Shown here in pieces: positions 16,887 to 25,947 of a stretch of DNA of 64,000 nucleotides (position 1 is its first letter; the number at the start of each line of letters is the position of its first letter). The notes beneath the pieces are model-generated. The model did no database searches, was not told the origin of the DNA, and worked only from the letters and a program-made list of their open reading frames with translations. Origin of the DNA: CAYVIB01 sp964451365. GTDB taxonomy: Bacteria; Pseudomonadota; Gammaproteobacteria; Pseudomonadales; Cellvibrionaceae. The position numbers were made by a program, and so were the translations under genes. Where the stretch lies: NCBI GenBank assembly GCA_964451365.1, contig CAYVIB010000001.1:248001-312000 (forward strand), read 5' to 3'.

Positions 16887-18782
16887 CTACTCGTCCAGCC
16901 ACGGTCGTCTCGGCCAGAGCCAACCGACGATGATAAAAAAACTCAGGAAAAAGCCAACGACAAATAAAATGGGATAAAACATAAAACCGAGAAACCCCAG
17001 CCCCACTGTCAATGAAAGCAGGAAGGGCCAAAAGGTGGGCGAGGGCATAATGACCACCGCTTGGGGTTTGGCGTCGAGGATGGTGGTAATAAGCACTTCG
17101 CGACGGTCGGCGCGCAGCCCGGAAATCAATTGTCGTTGCCCGCTTTTTTGCTCGTCCCACAGCGGGTGTCGTCCGTGCACCGCCATCAGGTGTCGGTGGT
17201 TATAATTTTCCGGCGGTGAAGCCGTGGCCCATTCCAGTGTGTCAGCGCCCCAGGGATTTTCCACGGCGACAGCGCCGCGCCGAAGGCTGATAATGGCGTT
17301 GTAAAACGTCAGGCAAAAGCCGATGCCGGTGACGAAGGCGGCCACTGTTATCAGCAGGTTTAAGTCCCCCCAGCCCATTTCTTCCAGATAGGTATAAATT
17401 CGTCGAGGCATTCCTTGCAGCCCGAGAATGTGCATGGGAAAAAAAGTGATATTGAGCCCGATAAAGGTCAGCCAAAAACTCCAGTGCCCGAGCGTTTCCG
17501 ACATCATGCGCCCGGTGAACTTTGGATACCAGTAATAGAGGCCGGCGAAAAATGGCATCACCGCGCCACCGATCAGAACGTAGTGAAAATGCGCGACGAC
17601 GAAATAGCTGTCATGAACCTGCATATCGAATGGAATCGAAGCGACCATGACGCCGGTGAGACCCCCAATAACGAAAATGGCGAAAAATCCCAGGATGTAA
17701 AGCATGGCGGCGGTGAAGCGAATTTTTGCGCCCCACAGCGACGCGATCCAACAGAAAATCTGCACTCCGCTGGGGATGGCGATCATTGCGCTGGCGGCGG
17801 TAAAAAAACTCAATCCCAGTTGCGGCAATCCGGTGGTGAACATATGGTGTACCCACAAACCGAAGGACACAAAACCGATGGTGACCAGAGCCAGAACCAT
17901 GGCGGTATAACCAAAAATCGGTCGGCGGGTAAAGGTCTGGATGATTGTGGAAACGATACCGAGCGCGGGAATAAGAATAATGTAAACTTCCGGATGACCA
18001 AAAAACCAGAACAGGTGTTGCCACAGCAGGGGATCGCCGCCACCGCCGACATCAAAAAACTGCGTGTCGAAAGTACGATCCAGCGCGAGCAAAACACTGC
18101 CCACCATTACCGTTGGCATCGCGAATACGATCATGAACGACATCACCAGAATCGCCCAGACAAACAGCGGCATGCGGTTAAGCGACATTCCCGGCGCCCG
18201 CTGTTTAAAAATGGTGACAATCAATTCCACCGCCGCCGTCAGCGCGGAGACTTCGATAAAAGTAATCATCGTGGTCCAGAAACCGACGCCCTTGCCGGGT
18301 GAAAATTCATCGTTTGCCAGCGGCACGTAACTGAACCAGCCAACCGCCGGCGCCATGCCGAGAAAAAGCGATGTGTACAAAACAATGCCGGCAATTAAAT
18401 ACACGTAGTAACCGAACGCGTTCAGGCGTGGAAACGACATGTCGCGCGTGCCGATCATCAGCGGCACCAGATAGATGCCCAACCCCTCCATCGCTGGCAC
18501 GGCGAAGAAAAACATCATTGTGGTGCCGTGCATGGTGAATAACTGGTTATAAAAGTCGGCGCCCATCAGGGTGTTTTCCGGGCTCACCAATTGCAAGCGC
18601 ATCAGCAACGCCAATATGCCCCCCAGCAGGAAAAATATGATCGACGTGACGATAAAGCGAAAACCAATCTGTCGCTGATTGACCTGGGTAAACCAGCCAA
18701 AAAAACCCGGTGGCGATAACCATGTGCGCGCCAGCACCTCCGTGGCATCGGGCGAATTGTCATAGCGCGCTTCAGCTTTCAA
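16887..18782 (-). CDS. Cytochrome c oxidase subunit I, with C-terminal extension
   Basis: The catalytic haem-copper subunit. After a short N-terminus it shows ALLMRLQLVSPENTLMGADFYNQLFTMHGTTMMFFFAVPAMEG (haem a ligand HGTTM), FWFFGHPEVYIILIPALG (Cu-B His with the A1-type glutamate and the cross-linked Tyr), WVHHMFTTG (two Cu-B His) and VAHFHYVLIGG (haem ligands). After the usual 12 helices a tail of about 100 residues adds two more hydrophobic segments (FWPFLLSLTVGLGFLGFMFYPILFVVGFFLSFFIIVGWLWP), reminiscent of a fused subunit IV. No ATG lies in a sensible place; a TTG at 18782 with GGAG upstream fits and yields KAEARYDNSPDATEV. An open frame continues upstream through the subunit II gene but is out of register with it. 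Confidence 0.93.
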   Translation of the reverse strand: MKAEARYDNSPDATEVLARTWLSPPGFFGWFTQVNQRQIGFRFIVTSIIFFLLGGILALLMRLQLVSPENTLMGADFYNQLFTMHGTTMMFFFAVPAMEGLGIYLVPLMIGTRDMSFPRLNAFGYYVYLIAGIVLYTSLFLGMAPAVGWFSYVPLANDEFSPGKGVGFWTTMITFIEVSALTAAVELIVTIFKQRAPGMSLNRMPLFVWAILVMSFMIVFAMPTVMVGSVLLALDRTFDTQFFDVGGGGDPLLWQHLFWFFGHPEVYIILIPALGIVSTIIQTFTRRPIFGYTAMVLALVTIGFVSFGLWVHHMFTTGLPQLGLSFFTAASAMIAIPSGVQIFCWIASLWGAKIRFTAAMLYILGFFAIFVIGGLTGVMVASIPFDMQVHDSYFVVAHFHYVLIGGAVMPFFAGLYYWYPKFTGRMMSETLGHWSFWLTFIGLNITFFPMHILGLQGMPRRIYTYLEEMGWGDLNLLITVAAFVTGIGFCLTFYNAIISLRRGAVAVENPWGADTLEWATASPPENYNHRHLMAVHGRHPLWDEQKSGQRQLISGLRADRREVLITTILDAKPQAVVIMPSPTFWPFLLSLTVGLGFLGFMFYPILFVVGFFLSFFIIVGWLWPRRPWLDE

Positions 18783-18806
18783 TCCTGTCTCCGGGGTTTT
18801 AGTTTC

Positions 18807-18838
18807 GTCAATCGAGACTTTCGTTAATCGAGACTTTC
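18807..18838 (-). repeat. 16-bp tandem duplication at the coxB/coxA junction
   Basis: Two adjacent 16-base units (GAAAGTCTCGATTAAC and GAAAGTCTCGATTGAC on the minus strand) differ by one base. The first contains the subunit II stop codon; the second lies in the leader before the subunit I TTG start. The period is not a multiple of three, so the duplication shifts frame and may have changed the distance between the two genes. Confidence 0.9.
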
Positions 18839-19843
18839 CAGGTACGCCAGCAGGGCCAGATGTTCTTCCGGGCTTAACAGCGTCGGAGGCATAAAATTGC
18901 CCGGCTTGATACTTTGCGGATCTGAAATCCAGCCCGCCAGGTGGCCGTGTGTGTTCGGGCGGGTAACCGCCGCCAGGGACTTGCGTGAGTCCAGGTGTGT
19001 TAAATCCGGGCCGAGTTTGCCGGCGGCATTTGTTCCGCGAATGGTGTGACAGGCGGCGCAACCGGCGGAGAGAAACGTGGCTTGCCCCAGTTGTTCCTGT
19101 TCGGTGGCGGGTTCCTTTGCCGGCTGTTGTTGATCGGCCATCCAGCGCTGGAATTCCCGCTCCGGCTGGGCAATTACCAGAAACGCCATCAGCGCGTGTT
19201 GCACTCCGCAAAATTCCGCGCACTGGCCGCGAAAGACGCCGGGTGTGTCGGCGGTAAACCAACTGGTATTCACCACGCCGGGTACCAGGTCTGTTTTGCC
19301 GTGCAGGTTCGGCACCCAAAAGCTGTGAATGACATCCGCCGAGGTCAGGTGTAAAACCACCGGGCGCCCCACCGGCACGTGGAGCTCGTTGGCGGTGGTA
19401 AAAACCGGCTCTCCCCGCGTGTCCAGATATTCAATCACCCACCACCACATCTTGCCGGTTACCCGCGCATGCAGGGCGTTGTCCGGCGGTTCGGCGGCAA
19501 TCGACCGGCCCAGCACCAGGCTGCCACCCACCAGGGCCAGCAGAATAACCAGCGGAATGGCGACACCCGCGGTAATCACAAGATTCCGGCTGGCCAGTTC
19601 GCTCAAGGCGTTTCCGTCGGTTTTGCGCGCGCGCCACAGGCCCATTGCAAGGAGCGCCATTACCGCGATAAAAATGGCGGTTGCGCCATAAAACATCCAC
19701 CACCACAGGGTTTCAATATTCCTTGCGTGGGTACTCGCCGGCTCAAGCGCCGATGGTTGGGAATGGGCGAGGTGCGCGGGCACCGTAAGCAGCAATTGCA
19801 GAGTAAGAAAGCGCCACCGCTTGCCTGTTCCGCTACCTTTCAA
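18824..19843 (-). CDS. Cytochrome c oxidase subunit II with fused cytochrome c (caa3 type)
   Basis: A 339-residue subunit II. Parts in order: signal peptide (LTLQLLLTVPAHLAHS), two membrane helices (WWWMFYGATAIFIAVMALLAMG and VITAGVAIPLVILLALVGGSLV), the CuA cupredoxin domain with HSFWVPNLHGKTDLVPG and CAEFCGVQHALM (both Cys, His and Met of the CuA centre), and a C-terminal cytochrome c domain with CAACH and a distal Met in NFMPPTLLSPEEHLALLAYL. The fused haem domain makes this a caa3-type oxidase that needs no separate soluble donor, although two further cytochromes sit in the operon. It is the first gene of the minus-strand operon. Confidence 0.95.
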   Translation of the reverse strand: MKGSGTGKRWRFLTLQLLLTVPAHLAHSQPSALEPASTHARNIETLWWWMFYGATAIFIAVMALLAMGLWRARKTDGNALSELASRNLVITAGVAIPLVILLALVGGSLVLGRSIAAEPPDNALHARVTGKMWWWVIEYLDTRGEPVFTTANELHVPVGRPVVLHLTSADVIHSFWVPNLHGKTDLVPGVVNTSWFTADTPGVFRGQCAEFCGVQHALMAFLVIAQPEREFQRWMADQQQPAKEPATEQEQLGQATFLSAGCAACHTIRGTNAAGKLGPDLTHLDSRKSLAAVTRPNTHGHLAGWISDPQSIKPGNFMPPTLLSPEEHLALLAYLESLD

Positions 19844-20279
19844 TGCGTTTATCCCCTTGTACCGAATGCTTGTTTATCAGTTTGGAGTCGTTATTGGGCG
19901 AACCGGCGTGAGTGAATTGTGCGTATCGGGAACGGAAAAAAGCAGCATCCATGCCGGATGGACTTTCTTAAGCCGATATCGTAAAACCTCCGCTACCGGA
20001 GGCGCTTCGGCAACCGGGGTAAACCAGAGGGACAAGGCGCCGCTTTTTGTCGGTTCACGAGTTTGCCACGGTGACAATCCCGGGCTTAAGGCGGTCCATT
20101 CAAGTCAAAGACAATGGTTGGCGGACTTGAGGGAGAAGCCATTGGTGACTGACCAGCGGTTTGTCGGTAAGCCAAGAGGGTGTAAGAATGACAGGCAGCT
20201 TATAAATATTTCAATATTCGCAGATTTGCTTATGGATAGTCTCGGGATGCCCGATACTCAAAAAACCGGAGGAAATTAT
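19844..20279 (+). other. Long intergenic region with nested inverted repeats before the PAP2 gene
   Basis: No convincing gene. On the plus strand a compact region holds several possible stems: CCTCCG/CGGAGG inside GCCGA/TCGGC (about 19973-20013) and TCAAGTC/GACTTGA (about 20099-20129), followed by a good ribosome binding site GGAGGAAAT just before the PAP2 ATG. It also separates the divergent oxidase operon, so both promoters should be here. It looks like a structured leader, but it does not fit a riboswitch class I can name. Confidence 0.4.
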
Positions 20280-21014
20280 ATGAAGCCAAAATACATAACC
20301 GAAAATTCAGGGCGTCTGGAACATCTATTTCACTGGCTGGGCGGACATTCCGGAATCACATTACTGGTAATGGCCCTGTTAACCGGTGCGATATGGGCTT
20401 TTATTGAATTGGCCGACGAAGTGGTGGAGGGTGAAACCCGGGCGCTCGATGAGAAGTTTTTACTCTTGCTGCGTAATCCCGATGATTTGTCGGACCCTTT
20501 GGGGCCATACTGGTTGGAGGAAATGGGGCGGGATTTCACCGCCCTGGGTGGCGTTGGTGTATTGACGTTGGTGACATTGAGCGTGTTGGGCTTTTTACTT
20601 TTACGGCGCCAATTCCACGCCTGTTTGTACGTGGCGGTGGCGGTCGGCGGTGGAATACTAATGAGTTCGCTGTTGAAGATGGCTTTCGCGCGTCCCCGAC
20701 CGGATCTGGTTGCCCACGGCTCGTATGTTTATACAGCGAGTTTTCCCAGCGGGCACAGCATGATGGCATCGGCCGTATATTTCACCCTGGCGGCGCTATT
20801 GGCGAGCCTGGAACTCAGTGCGCGTGTGCGGGCGTATTTACTGGTTATTGCGGCGTTCTTTTCCCTGCTGGTGGGAGTCAGCCGCGTTTATCTCGGAGTG
20901 CACTGGCCAACGGACGTGCTGGCGGGCTGGGCGGCCGGAACCGCATGGGCCCTTCTGTGCTGGCTGGTAGGCCAGCAGTTGCAGCGCCGACGTTTGATTG
21001 AAGAACCGGAATAA
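20280..21014 (+). CDS. PAP2-family membrane phosphatase
   Basis: A 244-residue membrane phosphatase of the type 2 phosphatidic acid phosphatase superfamily, which removes phosphate from lipids such as undecaprenyl pyrophosphate, phosphatidate or phosphatidylglycerol phosphate. The three-part active site is complete: KMAFARPRP (motif 1), SFPSGHSM (motif 2) and SRVYLGVHWPTDVLAGW (motif 3, with the nucleophile-assisting His and Asp). Six hydrophobic segments are visible. The ATG at 20280 is chosen for its GGAGGAAAT ribosome binding site; the frame is open further upstream but without protein-like sequence. The substrate cannot be told from the sequence. Confidence 0.92.
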   Translation: MKPKYITENSGRLEHLFHWLGGHSGITLLVMALLTGAIWAFIELADEVVEGETRALDEKFLLLLRNPDDLSDPLGPYWLEEMGRDFTALGGVGVLTLVTLSVLGFLLLRRQFHACLYVAVAVGGGILMSSLLKMAFARPRPDLVAHGSYVYTASFPSGHSMMASAVYFTLAALLASLELSARVRAYLLVIAAFFSLLVGVSRVYLGVHWPTDVLAGWAAGTAWALLCWLVGQQLQRRRLIEEPE

Positions 21015-21027
21015 ACTCTCGCGCGAA

Positions 21028-24000
21028 CTATTCCACCGTGCCGAGAATCTGCAACAATTCATTAAAGTCCGCGGGTTTCGTGTGATAATAATCAAACTGC
21101 GCTGACCGTAAGTGGGCATCGGACTTGGACTGGGTAAACCCCGTCAGCGCAATATATAGCGCTTCGCGGTTATAGATGTTTTTTAACTCCTGGAGCAGGT
21201 CGTAACCGTTCATGTCCGGCAGGCCGATATCCAGAATAAATACTTCGGGTTCAAAATTATCCAGCTTTTCCAGGGTGCTTTTGGCGGTGTAAGCGGTGGC
21301 CACGTGACATCCCTGCATGTGCAGCATCGCTTCCAGGCCTCGCGCCGCATCTTCATTATCGTCGACAATAAGAACCTTTAACTGCTCTTTCAGTGTGGGC
21401 GGGTGATAAGCCTTGTTTTCCTGTCGTTTTTGTTTGTGAATCGGGAGCGTGACAATAAAACGGCTGCCCTTGCCTTTGCCCGCGCTTTCAGCCCTGGCGC
21501 TTCCACCGTGCATTTCCACAAACCGCTGAACCAGCGACAAACCGATACCCAGGCCGGGATTATGAACGGCACCATGGGAAATCTGTTCAAAGGGTTCAAA
21601 CACGACCGCCAGTTTATCCGGCGGTATACCTATACCGGTATCTTCGATTTCTATTTGGACGTTATCCTGCTGGCTCGTCACGGTAACGTTAACCGTTCCT
21701 CCTCTCGGAGTGAATTTCAAAGCGTTTGAAATAATATTGCCAAAAACCTGTTCCAGGCGGGTCTGGTCGCCGTAAACATAAATGACATCGTTTGAACCTT
21801 TTTCCATTGAGTGAACAAGCTTGATTTGCTTTTCCGTGGCGCTGCTCAAAAACATTTCCTGTGTTGCATGTATCAGCTGGTTTAAGTCGACGGAGGTTTT
21901 TTTCAATTGAATGCGGCCCAGGGATATACGCGTGAGATCGAGCAAATCATCCAGCAGTGAGCAGATTAGTTTGATATTGTTGCTCATCATGTTCAGCGCC
22001 CATTGGGAGTCACCGGTACCCAGTTGCATTATCTGCAAACCGCTATTGACGGCGGCGAGGGGGTTCCGCAATTCATGGCCCAGAGTGGCGATAAATTCGT
22101 TCTTGCGGGCGTTCTCCCTGGCAAGTTTTTCCACGGCAACCTGTAGCGATTCCTCCAGCTTTTTGCTGTCGGTAATATCAATGATCATGCCGATCATTTT
22201 CGTGGGGGCGTCTTTATCGAAAATAACCTGGCCGCTCGCTTCAACCCATTTCAGATCCCGGTTTTTTCTGTTTACCACACGGAAGACGTTGCGGATATGG
22301 CCTTCGTGCCCAGCGTTCATCGATACTTCAACACTGTGGCGTACCCGGTTGACATCGTCCGGGTGAATACCACTGTAAAATGCTTCGATATCCAGCTTGT
22401 CGTTCTGGTCGTAACCCCAAATCTCCTTGAGCAACAAATCCCATTCCAGTTGCCCCGACTCAATGTGGTGAACGTAGGCGCCAAACTTATTGGAGTTTTT
22501 CGCTATCCTGAGCTTTTGTTCGCTCTCAAACAGACTGATCTCAACATTCTTGCGTTGGGTTACGTCCTGCACGGTGCCGACAATGCGCACGGCTTCGCCA
22601 TTGATATAGAAGGTTTTGGCGCTGGCTTCCAACCACCGCACATTATTGTCCTTTTGATTGATGATGCGATATTCCAGCTTTACTCCGGGATTCTTCGGGT
22701 TTTTGGCCAGGTTATCTATCGCGGCCGTAACCGGCTTACGGTCTTCGGGATGAATGCACTGCTCAAGCAGTTGCAAAGTGACGGGTGTGCCGGAGTCGAC
22801 TCCCATGATTTCGTAAACGCGATCGTCCCACTTGAGCACGTTCGACTTCAAATCGTGGTCATGGATTCCAATATTGGCTGCTTCGCGGGCCAGCTTGAGT
22901 CGCTCCTCACTGTCCCGCAACTTTCGCTCGGACTTCACCCGTTGCACCACGATGGAAAGCAGGTTGGCAACGGAGCAGAGGAAATTGGCATCGTCGCTGG
23001 TATATATGTGCTTGGTTTTGGTGTGAACGCCGATAACTCCCCACGGGTGCCCCCTGTTTTCGATAATGCAGCTGACACCACTGATGACACCGTGATCCAG
23101 AAGCAGCTTGGGACCGTTAAACCGCTTTTCATCTCTCAGGTCTTCAACGATCACGGCGCCGCGTTCCCGCAAGGCAAACCCCGACTGTGAATCCAGGTCG
23201 GCGGGAACGACGGTTTTGCAATCCTGGATATTCTCGTTCCAGCCGGTACCAGCGACCAGCATAAAGTCATTTGTCTTCGGCCTGTACTGCACGATTTTGC
23301 ACATATCCGCCTCCAGAATATGCACCACTTCCCGCACAATCTGACTCATAAATTCATGGATATCCTCACTGCTCAATGCCTCAATGCCGAGCTTGGCCAC
23401 CAGGGCATGCTGTTTTTCCCGCGTTGCCAGCTGGGTTGCCGTTTGCTTTAGGGCGGTGATGTCGTTGAAGGTGACCACCACGCCGTCAATGCGTCGTTCC
23501 GCCGTTCGGTAGGGTAGTATTTTCCGTTGATGCCAGGTGTTGTTTTCGGTTTTGATTTCCTTTTCAATGGTTTCGAAACTTTCCAGTACCTTTTTCGCTT
23601 CCGTTGAGGTTTCCTCATCGATCAACAGGCGGTTGATATCGTTGATCGACCGCCCAACATCGTCCGCGCTCAGGTCGAGCAGTCTCTCGGCCGCAGGGGT
23701 GTAGCGTTTTATTCGCAGATTGCTGTCCAAAAACAGCGTGGCGAGATTGGTGCTTTCAAAAAAATTCTCGATATCGTTGTGAGCTACCTGAAGTTCAAAG
23801 ATTTTTTCTTTCAGTTGGGTATTGACGGTGGTCAGCTCTTCGTTGAGGGAGCGCAATTCTTCCGTGCTGGCTTCAAGTTCCTCGTTGGCCGATTGCAGTT
23901 CCTCATTGGTGGAGAGGGCTTCCTCGTGCGCGGATTTTAGTTCTTCCGTGTTGGTTTCCAGTTCCTCGACAGTGTTCTGCAGCTCCTGGCGCGTTTCTTT

Positions 24001-25947
24001 CAACTCGCACTCGATCGCCTCAATCATGGTTTCCTGATCGTTGGTGCTCAGGTTTTGTTCGCGCGCCACTTCCTCATTGCCCGGCTGTTCCTCAAACCGG
24101 ATAAGAACCGCACCTTCTTCGAGACTGTCCTCATGAACCGGGTAAATTGTAATTTCCAACGGTGGCAGCTTGAATTGTCGGTCGAGAAAGCTGCGTGGCG
24201 AGTGAATAACAATTTTGCTGTCGCTTTTGCGGGCCTTGAAAATACCGCTGCGAAGGCGTGTTCGCAGCTCGGGATCGACCATGCGAATAAAATCGAGCCT
24301 GGCCTCCCCCTCGGGAATATGCATAAAGCCGTTCACCTTGCCGTGCGTATACACAACCCGGTTGTCGGTGTCGATTAATACCGACGGCCCGACAGTTTTC
24401 AGGATGGCTTCCCTCGCACTCACGGCGGAGCTGGGTGTGCCGGTCTGGGTGCCTGATTCCAACCTTCTGGCATGGCGGCTGCGGATGTAGTCAAAATTCG
24501 GTGAGCGCGGGCGGAAGGAATGGCTGAGTCCATTCTCGTTTTTAACGTAAATACGGCCTTTTTGCGATAGGGTTTTGAACATTGTCTGCTGGCTGCCGGC
24601 ACTTTCCGAATTGCCGAGAAAGAGATATCCGTGGGTTTTCAGCGCGAAATAGAATGATTTAAAAGCTTGTTCCTGTGCCTCGCGCCGGAGATAAATCAAG
24701 AGGTTGCGACAGCTGACCAGGTCGATTCTGGAAAACGGCGGATCGGAGCAGACATTTTGTGTGGCAAAGGAAATGCAGTCGCGCAGGTGCGGCTGGACGA
24801 CGAAGTAGTTTTCGTTCATCGGCATAAAGTATTTGGTGATGTAGTACACGGGCAGCTCCGATACTACACTCATGGGGTAAATGCCCTGCCGGGCGATGCT
24901 GATAGCCTCTTCGTCCACGTCCGTGGCGAAAACCCGCAGTTCCAGTTCCCGGCCGAACAGCTCGATATTTTCCAGGAACAGTATGGCGATGGAGTAGGCT
25001 TCTTCGCCGCTGGCGCAACCGCATATCCACACCCGAATTGTGGACCCGGTTTCCGCGCGCTGCACAATGTCGTTTACCGCCAGGCCTTCCAGCTCCTTGA
25101 ACGCATCTCTGTCGCGGAAGAAATCCGTTACGTTTATCAGCAGGTCGTGCATCAGGTACTGGCGCTCTTTTTCCTGCTCGCGCAACAGCGCAACATAGTG
25201 ATCGAGGTTGTGCTGGTTGGTCAGGCACATGCGCCGGCAAATACGGCGTTGGACGGTGCTGTCCTTGTATTGGTTGAGGTCGAAATTTTCCCGGGTCTTG
25301 AGCAGGGCGGCCACCGTCCTGAGGCCGGACGAAGTCTGACTGCCTTCCAGTTCGATGGGCGGCCGGTTGGCGAACCTGTACAACAGAGGGGGAATTTCCT
25401 CTATCGGCAGTACCCTGTCCGCCGCGTTGGCGTTGATAACGCTCACGGGCATGGCCGCATAGTCCGCCGTTTTCGGGCTTTGCACAATGGCCAGGCCACC
25501 CGCGGCCTTCAGTGCGCGCAGCCCCGCGGTGCCATCGCTGCCCGAGCCGGAAAGCACAACACAGGCACTTTGCGGTCCGCGGGATTTTGCCAGTGACCGG
25601 AAAAGGTCATCGATAACTGTTTTACAGCCGAATTTCTCGGAGGGGTGAGTCAGTTTTACCGTGTAATTTTCCACCTCAACGCAACAACCTTCCGGCGCGA
25701 TATAGGCGTGATTGGGCTCAAGCCTGGTGCCATCCTTTGCCTCTACTATCTTGATCGCGGCGTTCAGGCTCAATATTGCCGCCAGCCGACTTTGGTGGCT
25801 ACTCTGTTGTTGCGCAACAATAAAAGTCATACCGGGGTTGAGCGGCACTACCTGGAAAAACTGTTTCAGGGCTTCAAAGGTGCCTGTGGATGCGCCTATG
25901 CCAACTGTGAATGTCGGTTCGCTTTGTTCTTGTGCATCGTTTTCCAT
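21028..25947 (-). CDS. CheB-CheR-PAS-GAF-PAS-PAS hybrid histidine kinase with receiver
   Basis: A 1639-residue cytoplasmic signalling protein. Parts: CheB methylesterase-like domain (about 12-190; GIGASTG with Ser20, SGSGSDGTAGLRAL with the catalytic Asp), CheR methyltransferase domain (about 210-490; NVTDFFRDRDAF, VWICGCASGEEAYSIAI as SAM site, SCRNLLIYL), a PAS-like segment, a coiled coil rich in NEELQSANEELEASTEELRS (about 650-740), PAS (740-855), GAF (870-1025), two PAS domains (1035-1280), HisKA (H1291 in GHELRNPL), HATPase_c (DTGIGIPPDKL) and a terminal receiver (VLIVDDNEDAA, FILDIGLPDMNG). The CheB domain has Gln47 where the catalytic His of QHL is expected. No membrane segment is seen. 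No clear ribosome binding site precedes the ATG. Such fusions often act outside chemotaxis proper; the signal and target are unknown. Confidence 0.93.
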   Translation of the reverse strand: MENDAQEQSEPTFTVGIGASTGTFEALKQFFQVVPLNPGMTFIVAQQQSSHQSRLAAILSLNAAIKIVEAKDGTRLEPNHAYIAPEGCCVEVENYTVKLTHPSEKFGCKTVIDDLFRSLAKSRGPQSACVVLSGSGSDGTAGLRALKAAGGLAIVQSPKTADYAAMPVSVINANAADRVLPIEEIPPLLYRFANRPPIELEGSQTSSGLRTVAALLKTRENFDLNQYKDSTVQRRICRRMCLTNQHNLDHYVALLREQEKERQYLMHDLLINVTDFFRDRDAFKELEGLAVNDIVQRAETGSTIRVWICGCASGEEAYSIAILFLENIELFGRELELRVFATDVDEEAISIARQGIYPMSVVSELPVYYITKYFMPMNENYFVVQPHLRDCISFATQNVCSDPPFSRIDLVSCRNLLIYLRREAQEQAFKSFYFALKTHGYLFLGNSESAGSQQTMFKTLSQKGRIYVKNENGLSHSFRPRSPNFDYIRSRHARRLESGTQTGTPSSAVSAREAILKTVGPSVLIDTDNRVVYTHGKVNGFMHIPEGEARLDFIRMVDPELRTRLRSGIFKARKSDSKIVIHSPRSFLDRQFKLPPLEITIYPVHEDSLEEGAVLIRFEEQPGNEEVAREQNLSTNDQETMIEAIECELKETRQELQNTVEELETNTEELKSAHEEALSTNEELQSANEELEASTEELRSLNEELTTVNTQLKEKIFELQVAHNDIENFFESTNLATLFLDSNLRIKRYTPAAERLLDLSADDVGRSINDINRLLIDEETSTEAKKVLESFETIEKEIKTENNTWHQRKILPYRTAERRIDGVVVTFNDITALKQTATQLATREKQHALVAKLGIEALSSEDIHEFMSQIVREVVHILEADMCKIVQYRPKTNDFMLVAGTGWNENIQDCKTVVPADLDSQSGFALRERGAVIVEDLRDEKRFNGPKLLLDHGVISGVSCIIENRGHPWGVIGVHTKTKHIYTSDDANFLCSVANLLSIVVQRVKSERKLRDSEERLKLAREAANIGIHDHDLKSNVLKWDDRVYEIMGVDSGTPVTLQLLEQCIHPEDRKPVTAAIDNLAKNPKNPGVKLEYRIINQKDNNVRWLEASAKTFYINGEAVRIVGTVQDVTQRKNVEISLFESEQKLRIAKNSNKFGAYVHHIESGQLEWDLLLKEIWGYDQNDKLDIEAFYSGIHPDDVNRVRHSVEVSMNAGHEGHIRNVFRVVNRKNRDLKWVEASGQVIFDKDAPTKMIGMIIDITDSKKLEESLQVAVEKLARENARKNEFIATLGHELRNPLAAVNSGLQIMQLGTGDSQWALNMMSNNIKLICSLLDDLLDLTRISLGRIQLKKTSVDLNQLIHATQEMFLSSATEKQIKLVHSMEKGSNDVIYVYGDQTRLEQVFGNIISNALKFTPRGGTVNVTVTSQQDNVQIEIEDTGIGIPPDKLAVVFEPFEQISHGAVHNPGLGIGLSLVQRFVEMHGGSARAESAGKGKGSRFIVTLPIHKQKRQENKAYHPPTLKEQLKVLIVDDNEDAARGLEAMLHMQGCHVATAYTAKSTLEKLDNFEPEVFILDIGLPDMNGYDLLQELKNIYNREALYIALTGFTQSKSDAHLRSAQFDYYHTKPADFNELLQILGTVE

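Noticed and set aside
17415..18302. Long plus-strand frame of 295 codons across the oxidase subunit I gene
   Set aside because: It is an antisense shadow of a clear subunit I gene, rich in His, Asn and charged residues by frame effect.
19844..20279. Cobalamin or cyclic-di-GMP riboswitch before the PAP2 gene
   Set aside because: The conserved loop sequences of these classes are not present, so only an unspecified structured leader is reported.
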